Positions 7,693-16,169 of a stretch of DNA of 44,926 bases are shown piece after piece. The DNA comes from Opitutus sp. GAS368 (GTDB taxonomy: Bacteria > Verrucomicrobiota > Verrucomicrobiia > Chthoniobacterales > Chthoniobacteraceae). A program made the translations under genes and the position numbers. Positions within the stretch are counted from its first letter, which is position 1. The number at the start of each line of letters is the position of its first letter. The notes below the pieces were generated by a model, which saw nothing but the letters and a program-made list of their open reading frames with translations, was not told the DNA's origin and ran no database searches. Location: the NCBI GenBank assembly GCA_943329925.2, contig CALQFT020000010.1, positions 1 through 44,926 of the forward strand, written 5' to 3'.

Positions 7693-8637
7693 ATGGACAC
7701 CGTATCCATTCAAACTGTGTCCCGCCGTACCGGCCTGAGCGCCCACGCCATTCGAGCCTGGGAGCGACGTTATGGGGCCATTGAGCCTGCGCGCTCGCCT
7801 GGTAGGCATCGGATGTATTCTGAGGTCGAGGTTGAACGGCTAAGGCTTTTGGCGAGTGCGGTTAGAGGCGGGCGGCTTATTAGCAGGCTGGCGCATTTGG
7901 ATAATGCGCAACTCCGTCTTTTGGAATCCGCTAACTCCGCCGATGCCCGGGCTGCAGGGCATGCCGCAGACGGTAAGACCGCTCAGGATGAGCTTGATCC
8001 TGTTGGGATTGAGGAGGGGTTGGCCGCCGTGGAGCGCCTCGATACTCAGGCTCTTGATTCTTTTTTCCAACGTGCCCAAATCAAACTAGGTGATCAAGGT
8101 TTGCTCCGCAATGTGTTGGCTCCCATAGCGAGGCAGGTTGGAGAGCTTTGGCGGGCGGGTACAATGACGGCAGCGCAGGAGCATTTTTTCACAGGGATGG
8201 CCAAGATGTTCGCGTGGAATCTGACACGGCAGTACCACATCGACCCAAGGGCTCCCCGGATAGTGGTGGGAACCCCTTCGGGACAGGTTCACGATCTCGG
8301 AGGCATGATTGTGGCAGCGACAGCGGCCAATGCGGGTTGGCGGGTGGCGGTGGTTGGCGCGAGCCTTCCCGCGTTTGAGCTCGCGGGAGCGGTGCAGGCC
8401 TTCGGCGCTAGCGTCCTCGCTCTGAGCATTGTGTATCCAGAGGATGACCCTCATCTTGTGCGGGAACTAATAGAGCTGGGCCGGGTTCTGCCGGATCACA
8501 TCCAGGTGCTTGTCGGGGGGTGGGCGGCTGCGGCGTACGCGCCAACACTGGAAGCGTTGGGGGCCAAGTTGCTTGGCTCTCTGGAGGAATTGGACGTAGA
8601 GCTGGATGCGATGCGTCGAAGGCCTCGGCGCCCATAA
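7693..8637 (+). CDS. carH: CarH/LitR-like B12-dependent MerR-family light-responsive repressor
   Basis: 314 residues. An N-terminal MerR winged helix (about 4-75; VSRRTGLSAHAIRAWERRYG) is followed by a linker, a four-helix bundle and a cobalamin-binding domain. The bundle shows W153-x9-E163-H164, the Wx9EH signature of CarH photoreceptors. The lower-ligand His is H200 in QVHDLGG, where the usual acidic residue of (E/D)xHxxG is Gln. In Thermus and Myxococcus these proteins bind adenosylcobalamin in the dark, tetramerise and repress carotenoid genes; light breaks the tetramer. The gene is divergent from the crt operon across 124 bp, the classic arrangement. The residue after W153 is Arg, whereas my recollection of Thermus CarH is a His (H132) that becomes a cobalt ligand after light, so photochemistry could differ. 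Confidence 0.85.
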   Translation: MDTVSIQTVSRRTGLSAHAIRAWERRYGAIEPARSPGRHRMYSEVEVERLRLLASAVRGGRLISRLAHLDNAQLRLLESANSADARAAGHAADGKTAQDELDPVGIEEGLAAVERLDTQALDSFFQRAQIKLGDQGLLRNVLAPIARQVGELWRAGTMTAAQEHFFTGMAKMFAWNLTRQYHIDPRAPRIVVGTPSGQVHDLGGMIVAATAANAGWRVAVVGASLPAFELAGAVQAFGASVLALSIVYPEDDPHLVRELIELGRVLPDHIQVLVGGWAAAAYAPTLEALGAKLLGSLEELDVELDAMRRRPRRP

Positions 8638-8647
8638 CTTTTTCCAA

Positions 8648-9166
8648 ATGGCCGAATTAAAGAATTGTAGTATGCGAACCTTGGAAGCGAAGGAGTGGCT
8701 GCCTCTGCCGCTCAAGGCAGTTCATGCCTTCTTTTCTGAGGCGCAGAATTTAGAAAAAATAACTCCACCCGAAATTGGATTCACGATTCTAAGCCCCCTT
8801 CCGATTGTGATGCAGGTGGGCGCGCTGATTGAATACCATGTGCGGCTGCATGGGTTGCCGATGCGGTGGAGCTCGAAGATCACGGGGTGGAATCCCCCTT
8901 ATGATTTTACGGATGAACAAGTGAGGGGGCCTTATGCGGTCTGGCGGCACACGCACGCATTTCGCGAGGAAAACGGAGGAACACTGCTTTTCGACTTTGT
9001 GAAATACGCGGTGCCTTTTAGCTGGCTACCCGGAATGGCGCTGGTGGAGAGGTTTTTAGTGCGGCCGGAGCTTAAGCGAATTTTTGAGTATCGGAAAGTC
9101 GCTTTGCACCAGCATTTTAGTCTGAAGGATGTGGATGTCCGCCACGGAAGTCTCGTTTTCTCATGA
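8648..9166 (+). CDS. SRPBCC-family ligand-binding protein
   Basis: 172 residues from the ATG at 8648; an internal ATG at 8672 fits the family N-terminus (MRTLEAKEWLPLP) slightly better and could be the true start. The sequence LPLKAVHAFFSEAQNLEKITPPEIGFTIL is the typical first helix and strand of SRPBCC (START-like) proteins of the COG4276 type, which hold hydrophobic ligands. It starts 11 bp after the carH stop and is probably cotranscribed. Similar small SRPBCC genes occur next to carotenoid or photolyase genes in other bacteria; a role in binding a pigment or precursor is inference. A longer frame opening at 8606 would overlap carH and was not used. Confidence 0.7.
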   Translation: MAELKNCSMRTLEAKEWLPLPLKAVHAFFSEAQNLEKITPPEIGFTILSPLPIVMQVGALIEYHVRLHGLPMRWSSKITGWNPPYDFTDEQVRGPYAVWRHTHAFREENGGTLLFDFVKYAVPFSWLPGMALVERFLVRPELKRIFEYRKVALHQHFSLKDVDVRHGSLVFS

Positions 9167-9309
9167 AGATGAAAGTCAATACTGCTGAATTGCTTGCGCA
9201 CGAAAGTGGCCGGACTGCCCCACCTTCAATAAGGATTTGTCGAAGGCCTTCATTTTTTGAGTTCGCTCAATTTCACTCTCCCCGCCAATTATAGCCCACT
9301 CAATCTGTC

Positions 9310-10506
9310 ATGAATGAAATCAACCGTTCCCAACCGCCGCTAGGCCATTTGACCAACGCCTATAGCGATCGCACATTCCCGCCTTTCAGCCTGAGTCGTC
9401 TTTTAAAAACGGTATTCAGTCCCGTTGGCGGTGAGAAGGTGTGCATTTTAATCGATCTGCCTCAACCAGCTTTAATGAAGGACTTTGGGTTTCTGTCACA
9501 TCCGGAGTTTACTATCCAGCGGTACGCCCACGAAGTATTCTACGAAGGCTTACGGGATGGCGTTTTGGAAGAGTTTGGCATGCAGGGGGCAGATATGTTT
9601 GCCTACGAACTCACCGGTGGTAGCAATCTGGATTTGCCGGATACATGCGTCAACGTGGATGGCGAAACGGTCTCATTTAGGGACGTGATTTACAGTCAGT
9701 ATAATTTGATTTTGTGTGTTTCGACCTACTCTGCAACTGCGCCGCTGACGGCTTCTGCTAAGGAGTTCGGTTTCCGTGGAGCGACGTTACACGGATTAAA
9801 CGAGATAATTTTGCGCACAGGTTTGTCGGTGGATTACAATGAGGTGAGCGTTTTAGCAGAGCGCTTTCGTCAGGGGTTGACTCGTGCGGATCGTGTTGAA
9901 ATTGAGTTTATTGCCGAGGGCGAGTCAGCCACGCTACGCTTGGAGCTCGGGCGACAAGAGGCCCAAAAAAGCCATGGAATTTGTCCCGGCACCGAGCCCG
10001 ATGTCGCGAATTTGCCGGCGGGTGAAGTCTACTTTGTGCCGGTGACGGCTGAGGGCGCGTTTCCCATGCAATACGAAGACGGCACCTTGGGGATGATGAC
10101 GGTTAAAGAGGGGCGCATCGTTTATGCACGGTTGCTGCGCGGAAGTGCAGAGGTAGTCGACGCTCACAACGTCAAACTCGTGTCGGATCCGGTGACAGGG
10201 GAGTTAGGTGAGCTTGGTTTTGGCACCCAGGAATTACCTCCCAGTGGCCGCGACATTCAGGATGAGAAAATCCTTGGGACCTTGCATGTGGCTACTGGCC
10301 GGAGTGATCATCTTGGGGGGACGTTGACGCCGGATCGTTTTGCGAATCGGCTCAATGCCACGCATGACGACGTATTGTTTAGCTCCACAAAAACTCCGGC
10401 AATCAGCGTCCCTGAAGTGCGCGTATACCGGGAGGGGAAGGTTCATGTGGTGATTGAAAACTATCTGCCTTCTGCTTACGTACGAAACTTAATGGCAGGC
10501 GGTTAA
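9310..10506 (+). CDS. M29-like aminopeptidase / metal-dependent hydrolase
   Basis: 398 residues, soluble. The C-terminal half has the block ANLPAGEVYFVPV, which matches the N(L/M)P-x-GEV(F/Y) motif shared by M29 aminopeptidases and the related NicX-type enzymes. It also has GTLHVATGRSDHLGG and a final THDDVLF resembling the His/Asp metal ligands of that fold. The N-terminal third diverges from characterised M29 peptidases, so the substrate is uncertain; peptide cleavage is likely but a different metal-dependent reaction is possible. It stands 143 bp after the SRPBCC gene and is not clearly part of the carotenoid cluster. Confidence 0.6.
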   Translation: MNEINRSQPPLGHLTNAYSDRTFPPFSLSRLLKTVFSPVGGEKVCILIDLPQPALMKDFGFLSHPEFTIQRYAHEVFYEGLRDGVLEEFGMQGADMFAYELTGGSNLDLPDTCVNVDGETVSFRDVIYSQYNLILCVSTYSATAPLTASAKEFGFRGATLHGLNEIILRTGLSVDYNEVSVLAERFRQGLTRADRVEIEFIAEGESATLRLELGRQEAQKSHGICPGTEPDVANLPAGEVYFVPVTAEGAFPMQYEDGTLGMMTVKEGRIVYARLLRGSAEVVDAHNVKLVSDPVTGELGELGFGTQELPPSGRDIQDEKILGTLHVATGRSDHLGGTLTPDRFANRLNATHDDVLFSSTKTPAISVPEVRVYREGKVHVVIENYLPSAYVRNLMAGG

Positions 10507-10575
10507 GCGCCGCGTCTGGTTTAGCAGGGGAACTGGATCGGCCGATTCGCCTGCGTATTAAGGAATAGAATCGCT

Positions 10576-11757
10576 ATGAACTCGGGCTTTTTAGACAAAT
10601 TAATCGAGCGCATCGGGCGTGTGCGTCCTCAGGATTTGGAGTCCTATCTGACTCGTTTGGCTGACGAGAAGGGCTTTCTTGAGACAATCTTTAATGCCAT
10701 TCACGAGGGAGTCATAGTTACCGATCTGCAGGGGCGCGTGAGCTATTTGAACCGGGGAGCGTGCGAGCTGTTGGGGCTGGATCGCGAGCAGTCGATGAAC
10801 CGTCCTGTGCGGGAATGTTTGCGTGGAATTGCTTGGGAGCAGCTGCTCGGCTTGGGCAAAGTAGTATCGCGCGACGTCGAGGTGTTTTATCCGCAGCACC
10901 GCTTCCTGAATTTCTACGTCGAGCCAATGTTTTTGGAAAAGCCTGTTGCAAAGCATCTTGCTGGAGGTTTTGAGCGCGAGCCCGTCGGGTTTGCGGTGAT
11001 CTTGCGGGACATCACCGAGCACCGTCGCTCCACGGAGGAGACAATCCACAGTGAACGGCTCTCAGCGTTGACGCTTCTAGCTGCGGGAGTTGCGCATGAA
11101 ATCGGCAATCCGCTTAACTCGCTCAACATTCACATGCAATTGCTAGAGAGGAAATTGCGCAGGTTGCCTGAGGATTCCCGCGGAGATCTGCAGGATTTGC
11201 TGGCCGTGGCCAAGGGGGAGGTGGAGCGCTTGGATGCGATTGTGCAGCAGTTTTTGGGGGCGATCCGGCCAGCACATCTGGAGGTGGGATTGGAGAACAT
11301 CAACTCGCTTATTTGTGAGTCGGTGCAGTTTCTAGAGCCGGAGATCAGCGATAGGGATGTGCAGGTGGAACAGCGCTTGCGGACGGATCTTCCTCTGGCG
11401 GTAGTGGATCGAACGCAGATTAAGCAGGCGTTTTTCAATATCATTAAAAACGCAGTCCAAGCGATGCGCCGTGGCGGAGTGCTGCGAATTGAGAGTGAGT
11501 TGGAAAATCATTACATCCGAATCACATTTTTGGATACCGGCGGAGGCATCGCCGCCACGAATATGAGCAAGATTTTTGAGCCCTATTTCACCACCAAACA
11601 GACCGGCTCAGGGCTAGGACTTTTAATTGTGCGCAGGATAGTGAGGGAGCACGGTGGGGAGATCGACCTGGTTTCACATGATGGACAAGGACTCGAATTT
11701 ACCGTGCGGCTTCCCTTGCGGGATCAGCGTGCGCGTCTACTGCCGCCTTCAGAGTAG
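10576..11757 (+). CDS. PAS-domain sensor histidine kinase (NtrB-like), orphan
   Basis: 393 residues with no membrane segment, so cytosolic sensing is likely. A PAS domain spans about 32-150 (FNAIHEGVIVTDLQGRVSYLN). It is followed by the dimerisation/phosphoacceptor helix with H174 in AHEIGNPLNSL, the N-box FFNIIKNAVQAM, the G1 box DTGGGI, the F-box FEPYFTTK and the G2 box GSGLGL. All catalytic blocks of a HisKA/HATPase_c kinase are intact, and the layout is that of NtrB/AtoS-like kinases. No response regulator gene is nearby, so its partner is encoded elsewhere. Confidence 0.9.
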   Translation: MNSGFLDKLIERIGRVRPQDLESYLTRLADEKGFLETIFNAIHEGVIVTDLQGRVSYLNRGACELLGLDREQSMNRPVRECLRGIAWEQLLGLGKVVSRDVEVFYPQHRFLNFYVEPMFLEKPVAKHLAGGFEREPVGFAVILRDITEHRRSTEETIHSERLSALTLLAAGVAHEIGNPLNSLNIHMQLLERKLRRLPEDSRGDLQDLLAVAKGEVERLDAIVQQFLGAIRPAHLEVGLENINSLICESVQFLEPEISDRDVQVEQRLRTDLPLAVVDRTQIKQAFFNIIKNAVQAMRRGGVLRIESELENHYIRITFLDTGGGIAATNMSKIFEPYFTTKQTGSGLGLLIVRRIVREHGGEIDLVSHDGQGLEFTVRLPLRDQRARLLPPSE

Positions 11758-11828
11758 GGCGGCTTCGACGTGTTCACTTGCAAGTTCCCATTGCCTTTAC
11801 ACCCACTCACCCCTGATCCTCACCTCCT

Positions 11829-12914
11829 ATGGCAACGCTTCAAGAATCGCAGATCCTCGAAAAACTCGCCGGGGTAAGATATCCCGGATTTTCCCGGGAC
11901 ATAGTGTCCTTTGGTTTAGTGAAGAAGGTGGAGATAGCTGGGGGGGCGGTGAGCGTACAGTTGGCGGTGACAACTGCGGATTTGAAAGTGCCTCAGCAAA
12001 TTAAGGAGGAGAGCGAGGTATTGTTGCGGAGTTTGACGGGAGTGGAATCTGTGGTGGTACGAGTTGATGTGCAAGCACCTGCGCAACCAGCAGCGGTGAC
12101 CGGCGCGACAGGTGCAGCAGCCTCCGCCGCCTCGACGATTGAGGGAGTCAAGCACATCATTGCCGTCGCCAGTGGAAAGGGAGGCGTTGGAAAGAGCACG
12201 GTGGCGGCCAATTTAGCGGTGGCGCTGGATCGTACGGGAGCCAGCGTTGGACTCTGTGATTGCGATCTTTACGGGCCCAGCATCGGGTTGATGTTTGGCA
12301 CCCAGCAGCGGCCGTTTGCGGATGCTGAAACAGGCAAAATTCAACCTGTGGAGCGCTACGGACTACGCCTCATGAGCATGGGCTTTTTGTTGGAAGACGG
12401 AGCGCCTGCGGTACTGCGCGGTCCGATGGTGACAAAATACACGCAGCAATTTCTACGGCAGGTGGACTGGGGCGACCTCGATTACCTCGTTCTGGATTTA
12501 CCTCCGGGCACCGGCGACATTCAACTGACTATTGTACAAACAGTTGCATTGGACGGAGCTGTGATTGTAACCACTCCGCAGGAAGTCGCCCTGATCGACG
12601 CGCGCAAGGCCGTTAGCATGTTTCACAAGGTGAACGTTCCTGTACTCGGTATCGTTGAGAACATGAGCTACTTCCTCTGTCCTTCGGATTCCGTTCGGTA
12701 CGATATTTTTGGCACTGGCGGTGGTCAGCGTGAGGCAGAGCGGTTAGGAGTGCCGCTTTTGGCGCAGATTCCCATTGATATCGCCACCCGTGAGGCTGGC
12801 GACAGGGGTTTGCCGGTGACTGGTGCGGTTCCTGAAGGGGAAATTGCGGCGAGTTTTATAGGTTTGGCGAATTCTTTGCGCGGCGTGCTGGAAAAGCCTG
12901 CAATTACGCCTTAA
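11829..12914 (+). CDS. Mrp/ApbC-family P-loop ATPase (iron-sulfur carrier)
   Basis: 361 residues: an N-terminal MIP18/DUF59 domain (1-80), an Ala/Thr-rich linker (about 83-103), and an Mrp/NBP35 ATPase domain with the deviant Walker A GKGGVGKS at 116-123 and the switch block LPPGTGDIQLT. Family members bind and deliver Fe-S clusters to apoproteins in the cytosol. The family's CPxC cluster-ligating motif after ENMSYF is here C284-P-S-D287, so the second Cys is replaced by Asp. Either the cluster is bound differently or the protein has another role. The call as an Mrp paralogue is secure; Fe-S carrier function is from the family and should be held loosely. Confidence 0.88.
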   Translation: MATLQESQILEKLAGVRYPGFSRDIVSFGLVKKVEIAGGAVSVQLAVTTADLKVPQQIKEESEVLLRSLTGVESVVVRVDVQAPAQPAAVTGATGAAASAASTIEGVKHIIAVASGKGGVGKSTVAANLAVALDRTGASVGLCDCDLYGPSIGLMFGTQQRPFADAETGKIQPVERYGLRLMSMGFLLEDGAPAVLRGPMVTKYTQQFLRQVDWGDLDYLVLDLPPGTGDIQLTIVQTVALDGAVIVTTPQEVALIDARKAVSMFHKVNVPVLGIVENMSYFLCPSDSVRYDIFGTGGGQREAERLGVPLLAQIPIDIATREAGDRGLPVTGAVPEGEIAASFIGLANSLRGVLEKPAITP

Positions 12915-12948
12915 GCTCTTTATAGTTTTGTTCTCAAGCCACCCCTTT

Positions 12949-13221
12949 ATGAGTTCCATTTCCGCATCTTCCCAAGCTTCCCCAAACGCGGCCGCCCAGC
13001 TATCGGCTGGAGGTCACAACGCCGACCTTGTGAAGGACTCGCTCCTTTATCGAGAGTTCCTTGCAGAGCGCGACGAGATCTTGCGCCACAAGTGGATAGA
13101 GAGCGAAAAGGCAGGCCACGACATAGGCTTTGAAAAAGCGCTCCTAGATTGGATTTTGCGATACCGCTCAAACTGGCGGCTGCAGCGCCACCAGGAAGTC
13201 GGCATGAGTCGCATGATTTAG
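12949..13221 (+). CDS. Short conserved protein of unknown function
   Basis: 90 residues from the ATG at 12949. The first 30 residues are low-complexity Ser/Ala/Gln. The C-terminal half is a charged helical segment with H-K-W-I-x-SEKAG-x-DIGFEKALLDW. This resembles the short H-x-W-x-x-SE-x-x-G-x-D-x-G motif at the end of DUF4032-type proteins, but I am not sure of the family. It sits 34 bp after mrp and 39 bp before pyrR. No function can be assigned. A TTG at 12928 could extend it by seven residues. Confidence 0.6.
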   Translation: MSSISASSQASPNAAAQLSAGGHNADLVKDSLLYREFLAERDEILRHKWIESEKAGHDIGFEKALLDWILRYRSNWRLQRHQEVGMSRMI

Positions 13222-13260
13222 AGAACGCTGTTTATTCTGTAACCGTCGTTCACTTACCCT

Positions 13261-13869
13261 GTGTCAGCCACGTTAGCCACTCCGGCGCAACCGCTTCCCA
13301 ATACGGCTCTTGCTGTCTTGGATGCTGCGGCAATTCACCTCACTCTGGAGCGCATGGCGCGTGAGATCTTGGAGCGGCATCCAGAGCCTGAACAACTGGC
13401 ACTTATCGGGATCCCTTCACGCGGGGTGGAGATCGCAGCGCGACTCGGCAAGTTCATCGAGGCTGCAACGGGGCGTAGCCCTTTTTGTGGAGCCATAGAT
13501 ATCTCCATGCACCGCGATGACATCGGTGCGCGAAACTTGCTTTTCGCAGTGCAGCCCTCGCGTCTGCCTGCCCAACTTGCACACGGCGCTCTGGTGTTGG
13601 TGGACGATGTGTTGCAATCGGGGCGCACTTGTCGTGCCGCACTGGATGCGCTCTCGAGCTTCGGGCGCCCTAGTCGCATCGAGTACGCGGTTCTAGTGGA
13701 TCGTGGGATGCGGGAATTGCCGATCGCCGCGGATTATGTGGGCAAGGTGATGGAGGTTGGTGCTGATGAGCGGGTATTTGTGCGGTTGCCTCCACAAGAT
13801 CAGCTGGAAGGAGTTTGGCTTGAGCGTGTGACGCGGGGTCCGCGCCGCACGGGATTTGTTTCAAGATGA
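13261..13869 (+). CDS. pyrR: PyrR: bifunctional pyrimidine regulator / uracil phosphoribosyltransferase
   Basis: 202 residues with a GTG start. Type I phosphoribosyltransferase fold: the PRPP-binding loop is [18 protein letters not shown] (111-128), and [14 protein letters not shown] (49-62) and DISMHRDD (80-87) are the other PyrR-typical blocks. In Gram-positive bacteria PyrR binds pyr mRNA to attenuate transcription when UMP is high and also makes UMP from uracil. Here it leads pyrB and pyrC and overlaps pyrB by 4 bp (ATGA). Only 39 bp separate it from the preceding gene, with no visible attenuator, so RNA-based control in this operon is not evident. The N-terminal extension of about 15 residues is unremarkable. 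Confidence 0.9.
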   Translation: MSATLATPAQPLPNTALAVLDAAAIHLTLERMAREILERHPEPEQLALIGIPSRGVEIAARLGKFIEAATGRSPFCGAIDISMHRDDIGARNLLFAVQPSRLPAQLAHGALVLVDDVLQSGRTCRAALDALSSFGRPSRIEYAVLVDRGMRELPIAADYVGKVMEVGADERVFVRLPPQDQLEGVWLERVTRGPRRTGFVSR

Positions 13870-14846
13870 GCTCATCAGATCCCCCATCCCTTGTTGTTAA
13901 AGCGGAACCAGCTCGTTGGATTCATAAGGATCTTACCGGGTTACAATCGCTTACCAAGGAAGAGCTCACTTTGCTGCTGGACACTGCGGCAGCTTTTAAA
14001 TCCGTTGGAACGCGGCACATTAAAAAGGTGCCGGCTTTGCGTGGTAAAACGCTGGTGAACTTTTTTGTCGAACCCTCGACGCGGACGCGGATCTCTTTTG
14101 AACTGGCTGCGGAGCGTCTGAGCGCTGACGTGATTAACATGAGTGCAACGGCGTCCAGCCTGACCAAGGGGGAGACGCTCAAGGACACCGCTCTAAACTT
14201 GCAAGCCCTTCATGCAGACATGATTGTGTTGCGGCACAGTTCGGCTGGGGCTGCGCAGTTTCTGGCCGAGCGACTGGATGCCAGTGTCGTGAACGCAGGC
14301 GATGGCTCGCATGAGCATCCCACACAGGCGCTGTTGGACGCGTTCACGATTCGCGAGCACAAGGGGCGTATTGAGGGCCTCCACGTCGCGATTGTGGGCG
14401 ATATCTTGTTCTCCCGCGTCGCACGCTCCGATATTTTCGCACTCACGCGGCTGGGAGCAAAGGTGACGCTAGTAGGTCCAAGCACGTTAGTTCCAACGGA
14501 GCTTGAACGCCTTGGTGTCTCAATTTCGCATGACCTTGATGCGCTGCTGCCCGAGTTGGACGTCATTAACCTGCTGCGCATTCAGCACGAGCGGCAGCGT
14601 AAAGAGTATTTTCCGAGTTTAGGTGAGTACACCTCCTTGTTTGGATTGACCAAGGCCCGCGCGGCGCGGCTGCGGGAGGACTGTTTGGTGATGCATCCCG
14701 GTCCAATCAACCGCGGAGTTGAAATTGACAGCGACGTGGCGGACTCCTCACGCAGTGTGATTCTCCAGCAGGTCACCAACGGACTTGCTGTACGCATGGC
14801 GGTGCTTTACCTGTGCAACGCCGCACGTTCAGGAGAGTGGTTGTAA
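13866..14846 (+). CDS. pyrB: Aspartate carbamoyltransferase catalytic chain
   Basis: 326 residues. Condenses carbamoyl phosphate and aspartate in the second step of UMP synthesis. The carbamoyl-phosphate loop STRTRISFE begins at S71. [10 protein letters not shown] and the C-terminal [12 protein letters not shown] (aspartate side) are intact. No pyrI regulatory chain is adjacent, so it is probably an ATCase dependent on partner PyrC or acting alone, as in cyanobacteria and Bacillus. It overlaps pyrR by 4 bp and is followed 21 bp later by pyrC. Confidence 0.95.
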   Translation: MSSSDPPSLVVKAEPARWIHKDLTGLQSLTKEELTLLLDTAAAFKSVGTRHIKKVPALRGKTLVNFFVEPSTRTRISFELAAERLSADVINMSATASSLTKGETLKDTALNLQALHADMIVLRHSSAGAAQFLAERLDASVVNAGDGSHEHPTQALLDAFTIREHKGRIEGLHVAIVGDILFSRVARSDIFALTRLGAKVTLVGPSTLVPTELERLGVSISHDLDALLPELDVINLLRIQHERQRKEYFPSLGEYTSLFGLTKARAARLREDCLVMHPGPINRGVEIDSDVADSSRSVILQQVTNGLAVRMAVLYLCNAARSGEWL

Positions 14847-14867
14847 TAACTTAAATGGTAAAAATTT

Positions 14868-16148
14868 ATGTCGAAGGCGCTGTTGCTTAAAAACGGGAGG
14901 GTCATCGACCCGGCAAACCATCGCGACGGCGTCGGCGAGGTGCTTATTGTAGATGGACGGATCGCGGGCGCTGGGTTGAAGGTTCCTCAGGATGCGGAAA
15001 TCATAGACTGCACTGGGTTGGTTGTGACACCAGGGTTAGTGGATTTGCACGTGCACTTGAGGGAGCCTGGACAGTCGGCCAAGGAGACAATCGCTTCGGG
15101 CGCGCGGGCCGCCGCTGCGGGAGGTTTTACAACGGTGGTGTGTATGCCGAATACGACGCCGTCCTTGGACAGCGCTTCCTCCGTGGCGTGGCTTTTGGAG
15201 AAGGCGCGAGCGGAGGCGTGCGTGCGGGTGCATGCGACCGGCGCGCTGAGCAAGGGTATTTCGGGTGAAGAGATGGCACCAATAGGGGCGTTGAAAAAAG
15301 CGGGCGTTGTTGCACTTACCGATGACGGGCGCTGTATTCAAAATCACGAACTCATGCGGCGAGCCTTGGAGTATGCGAAGATGTTTGGGCTGACGGTGAT
15401 GGATCACTGCCAGGATTATTCGCTCGTGGGTAAGGGCGTCATGCATGAGGGCTATTGGAGCACGGTGCTTGGGCTGCCCGGCTGGCCTGCAGCAGGGGAG
15501 GAACTTATTGTACAACGCAACGCGCTGCTCGCGGAGCTCACTGGTACGCCAGTGCATTGCCAGCATCTCAGCGCAGCGGGAAGCGTTCGGGCGCTGCGGG
15601 AGGCCCGCAAAAGGGGAGTGCCGCTGAGCGGGGAGGTCTGTCCTCACCACATCGCGCTGAGCGACGAGTCGGTGAAGGGGTACGACACAAATTTTAAAAT
15701 GAATCCGCCATTGCGCAGCGAGGAGCATATCGAAGCGCTTCTGGAAGGTATTGCAGATGGGACGATTACGATTTTAGCCAGCGATCATGCGCCGCATTGC
15801 GGGTTTGAGAAGGAAGTGGAATTTGATCAGGCTCCGTTTGGGATTCTGGGCCTGGAGACAGAGCTGGGGCTGTTTCTGGACATTCTTATCCATAAGCGTA
15901 AGGTGATTGATTTGAATAGGTTAATAGAGATGTATACGATCAATCCCGCACGTCTTTTGGGGTTGGATTGTGGAACGCTTTCGCCGGGCGCATTAGGGGA
16001 TGTGACTCTGATTAACCCAGGTTTGGAGTGGCGAGTAGATCGGGACGCGAGTTTCTCACTGAGCCGCAATACGCCGTTTCACGGGTGGGAGTTGAAAGGC
16101 AGGGCAGTCCGCACGATCGTCGGAGGCAGTACGGTTTGGAAGCTCTAA
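14868..16148 (+). CDS. pyrC: Dihydroorotase
   Basis: 426 residues, long-form (class I) dihydroorotase of the amidohydrolase family. Metal ligands H61 and H63 in DLHVHLREPG, the later His residues in DHC and CQHLSA, and the catalytic Asp D306 in SDHAPH are present. This supports an active enzyme rather than the inactive PyrC' that accompanies some PyrB chains. It closes the ring of carbamoyl aspartate to dihydroorotate, following pyrB in an operon pyrR-pyrB-pyrC. No anomaly seen. Confidence 0.95.
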   Translation: MSKALLLKNGRVIDPANHRDGVGEVLIVDGRIAGAGLKVPQDAEIIDCTGLVVTPGLVDLHVHLREPGQSAKETIASGARAAAAGGFTTVVCMPNTTPSLDSASSVAWLLEKARAEACVRVHATGALSKGISGEEMAPIGALKKAGVVALTDDGRCIQNHELMRRALEYAKMFGLTVMDHCQDYSLVGKGVMHEGYWSTVLGLPGWPAAGEELIVQRNALLAELTGTPVHCQHLSAAGSVRALREARKRGVPLSGEVCPHHIALSDESVKGYDTNFKMNPPLRSEEHIEALLEGIADGTITILASDHAPHCGFEKEVEFDQAPFGILGLETELGLFLDILIHKRKVIDLNRLIEMYTINPARLLGLDCGTLSPGALGDVTLINPGLEWRVDRDASFSLSRNTPFHGWELKGRAVRTIVGGSTVWKL

Positions 16149-16169
16149 GCCGTTACTAAGAAGTTTATT

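Noticed and set aside
9228-9247. GAAGGCCTTC followed by a T-run, possible terminator after the SRPBCC gene
   Set aside because: The palindrome has no loop and the alternative AAGG/CCTT stem is only 4 bp, so a stable hairpin is doubtful.
15036-15728. 230-codon open frame on the minus strand
   Set aside because: Antisense to pyrC, with no family features.
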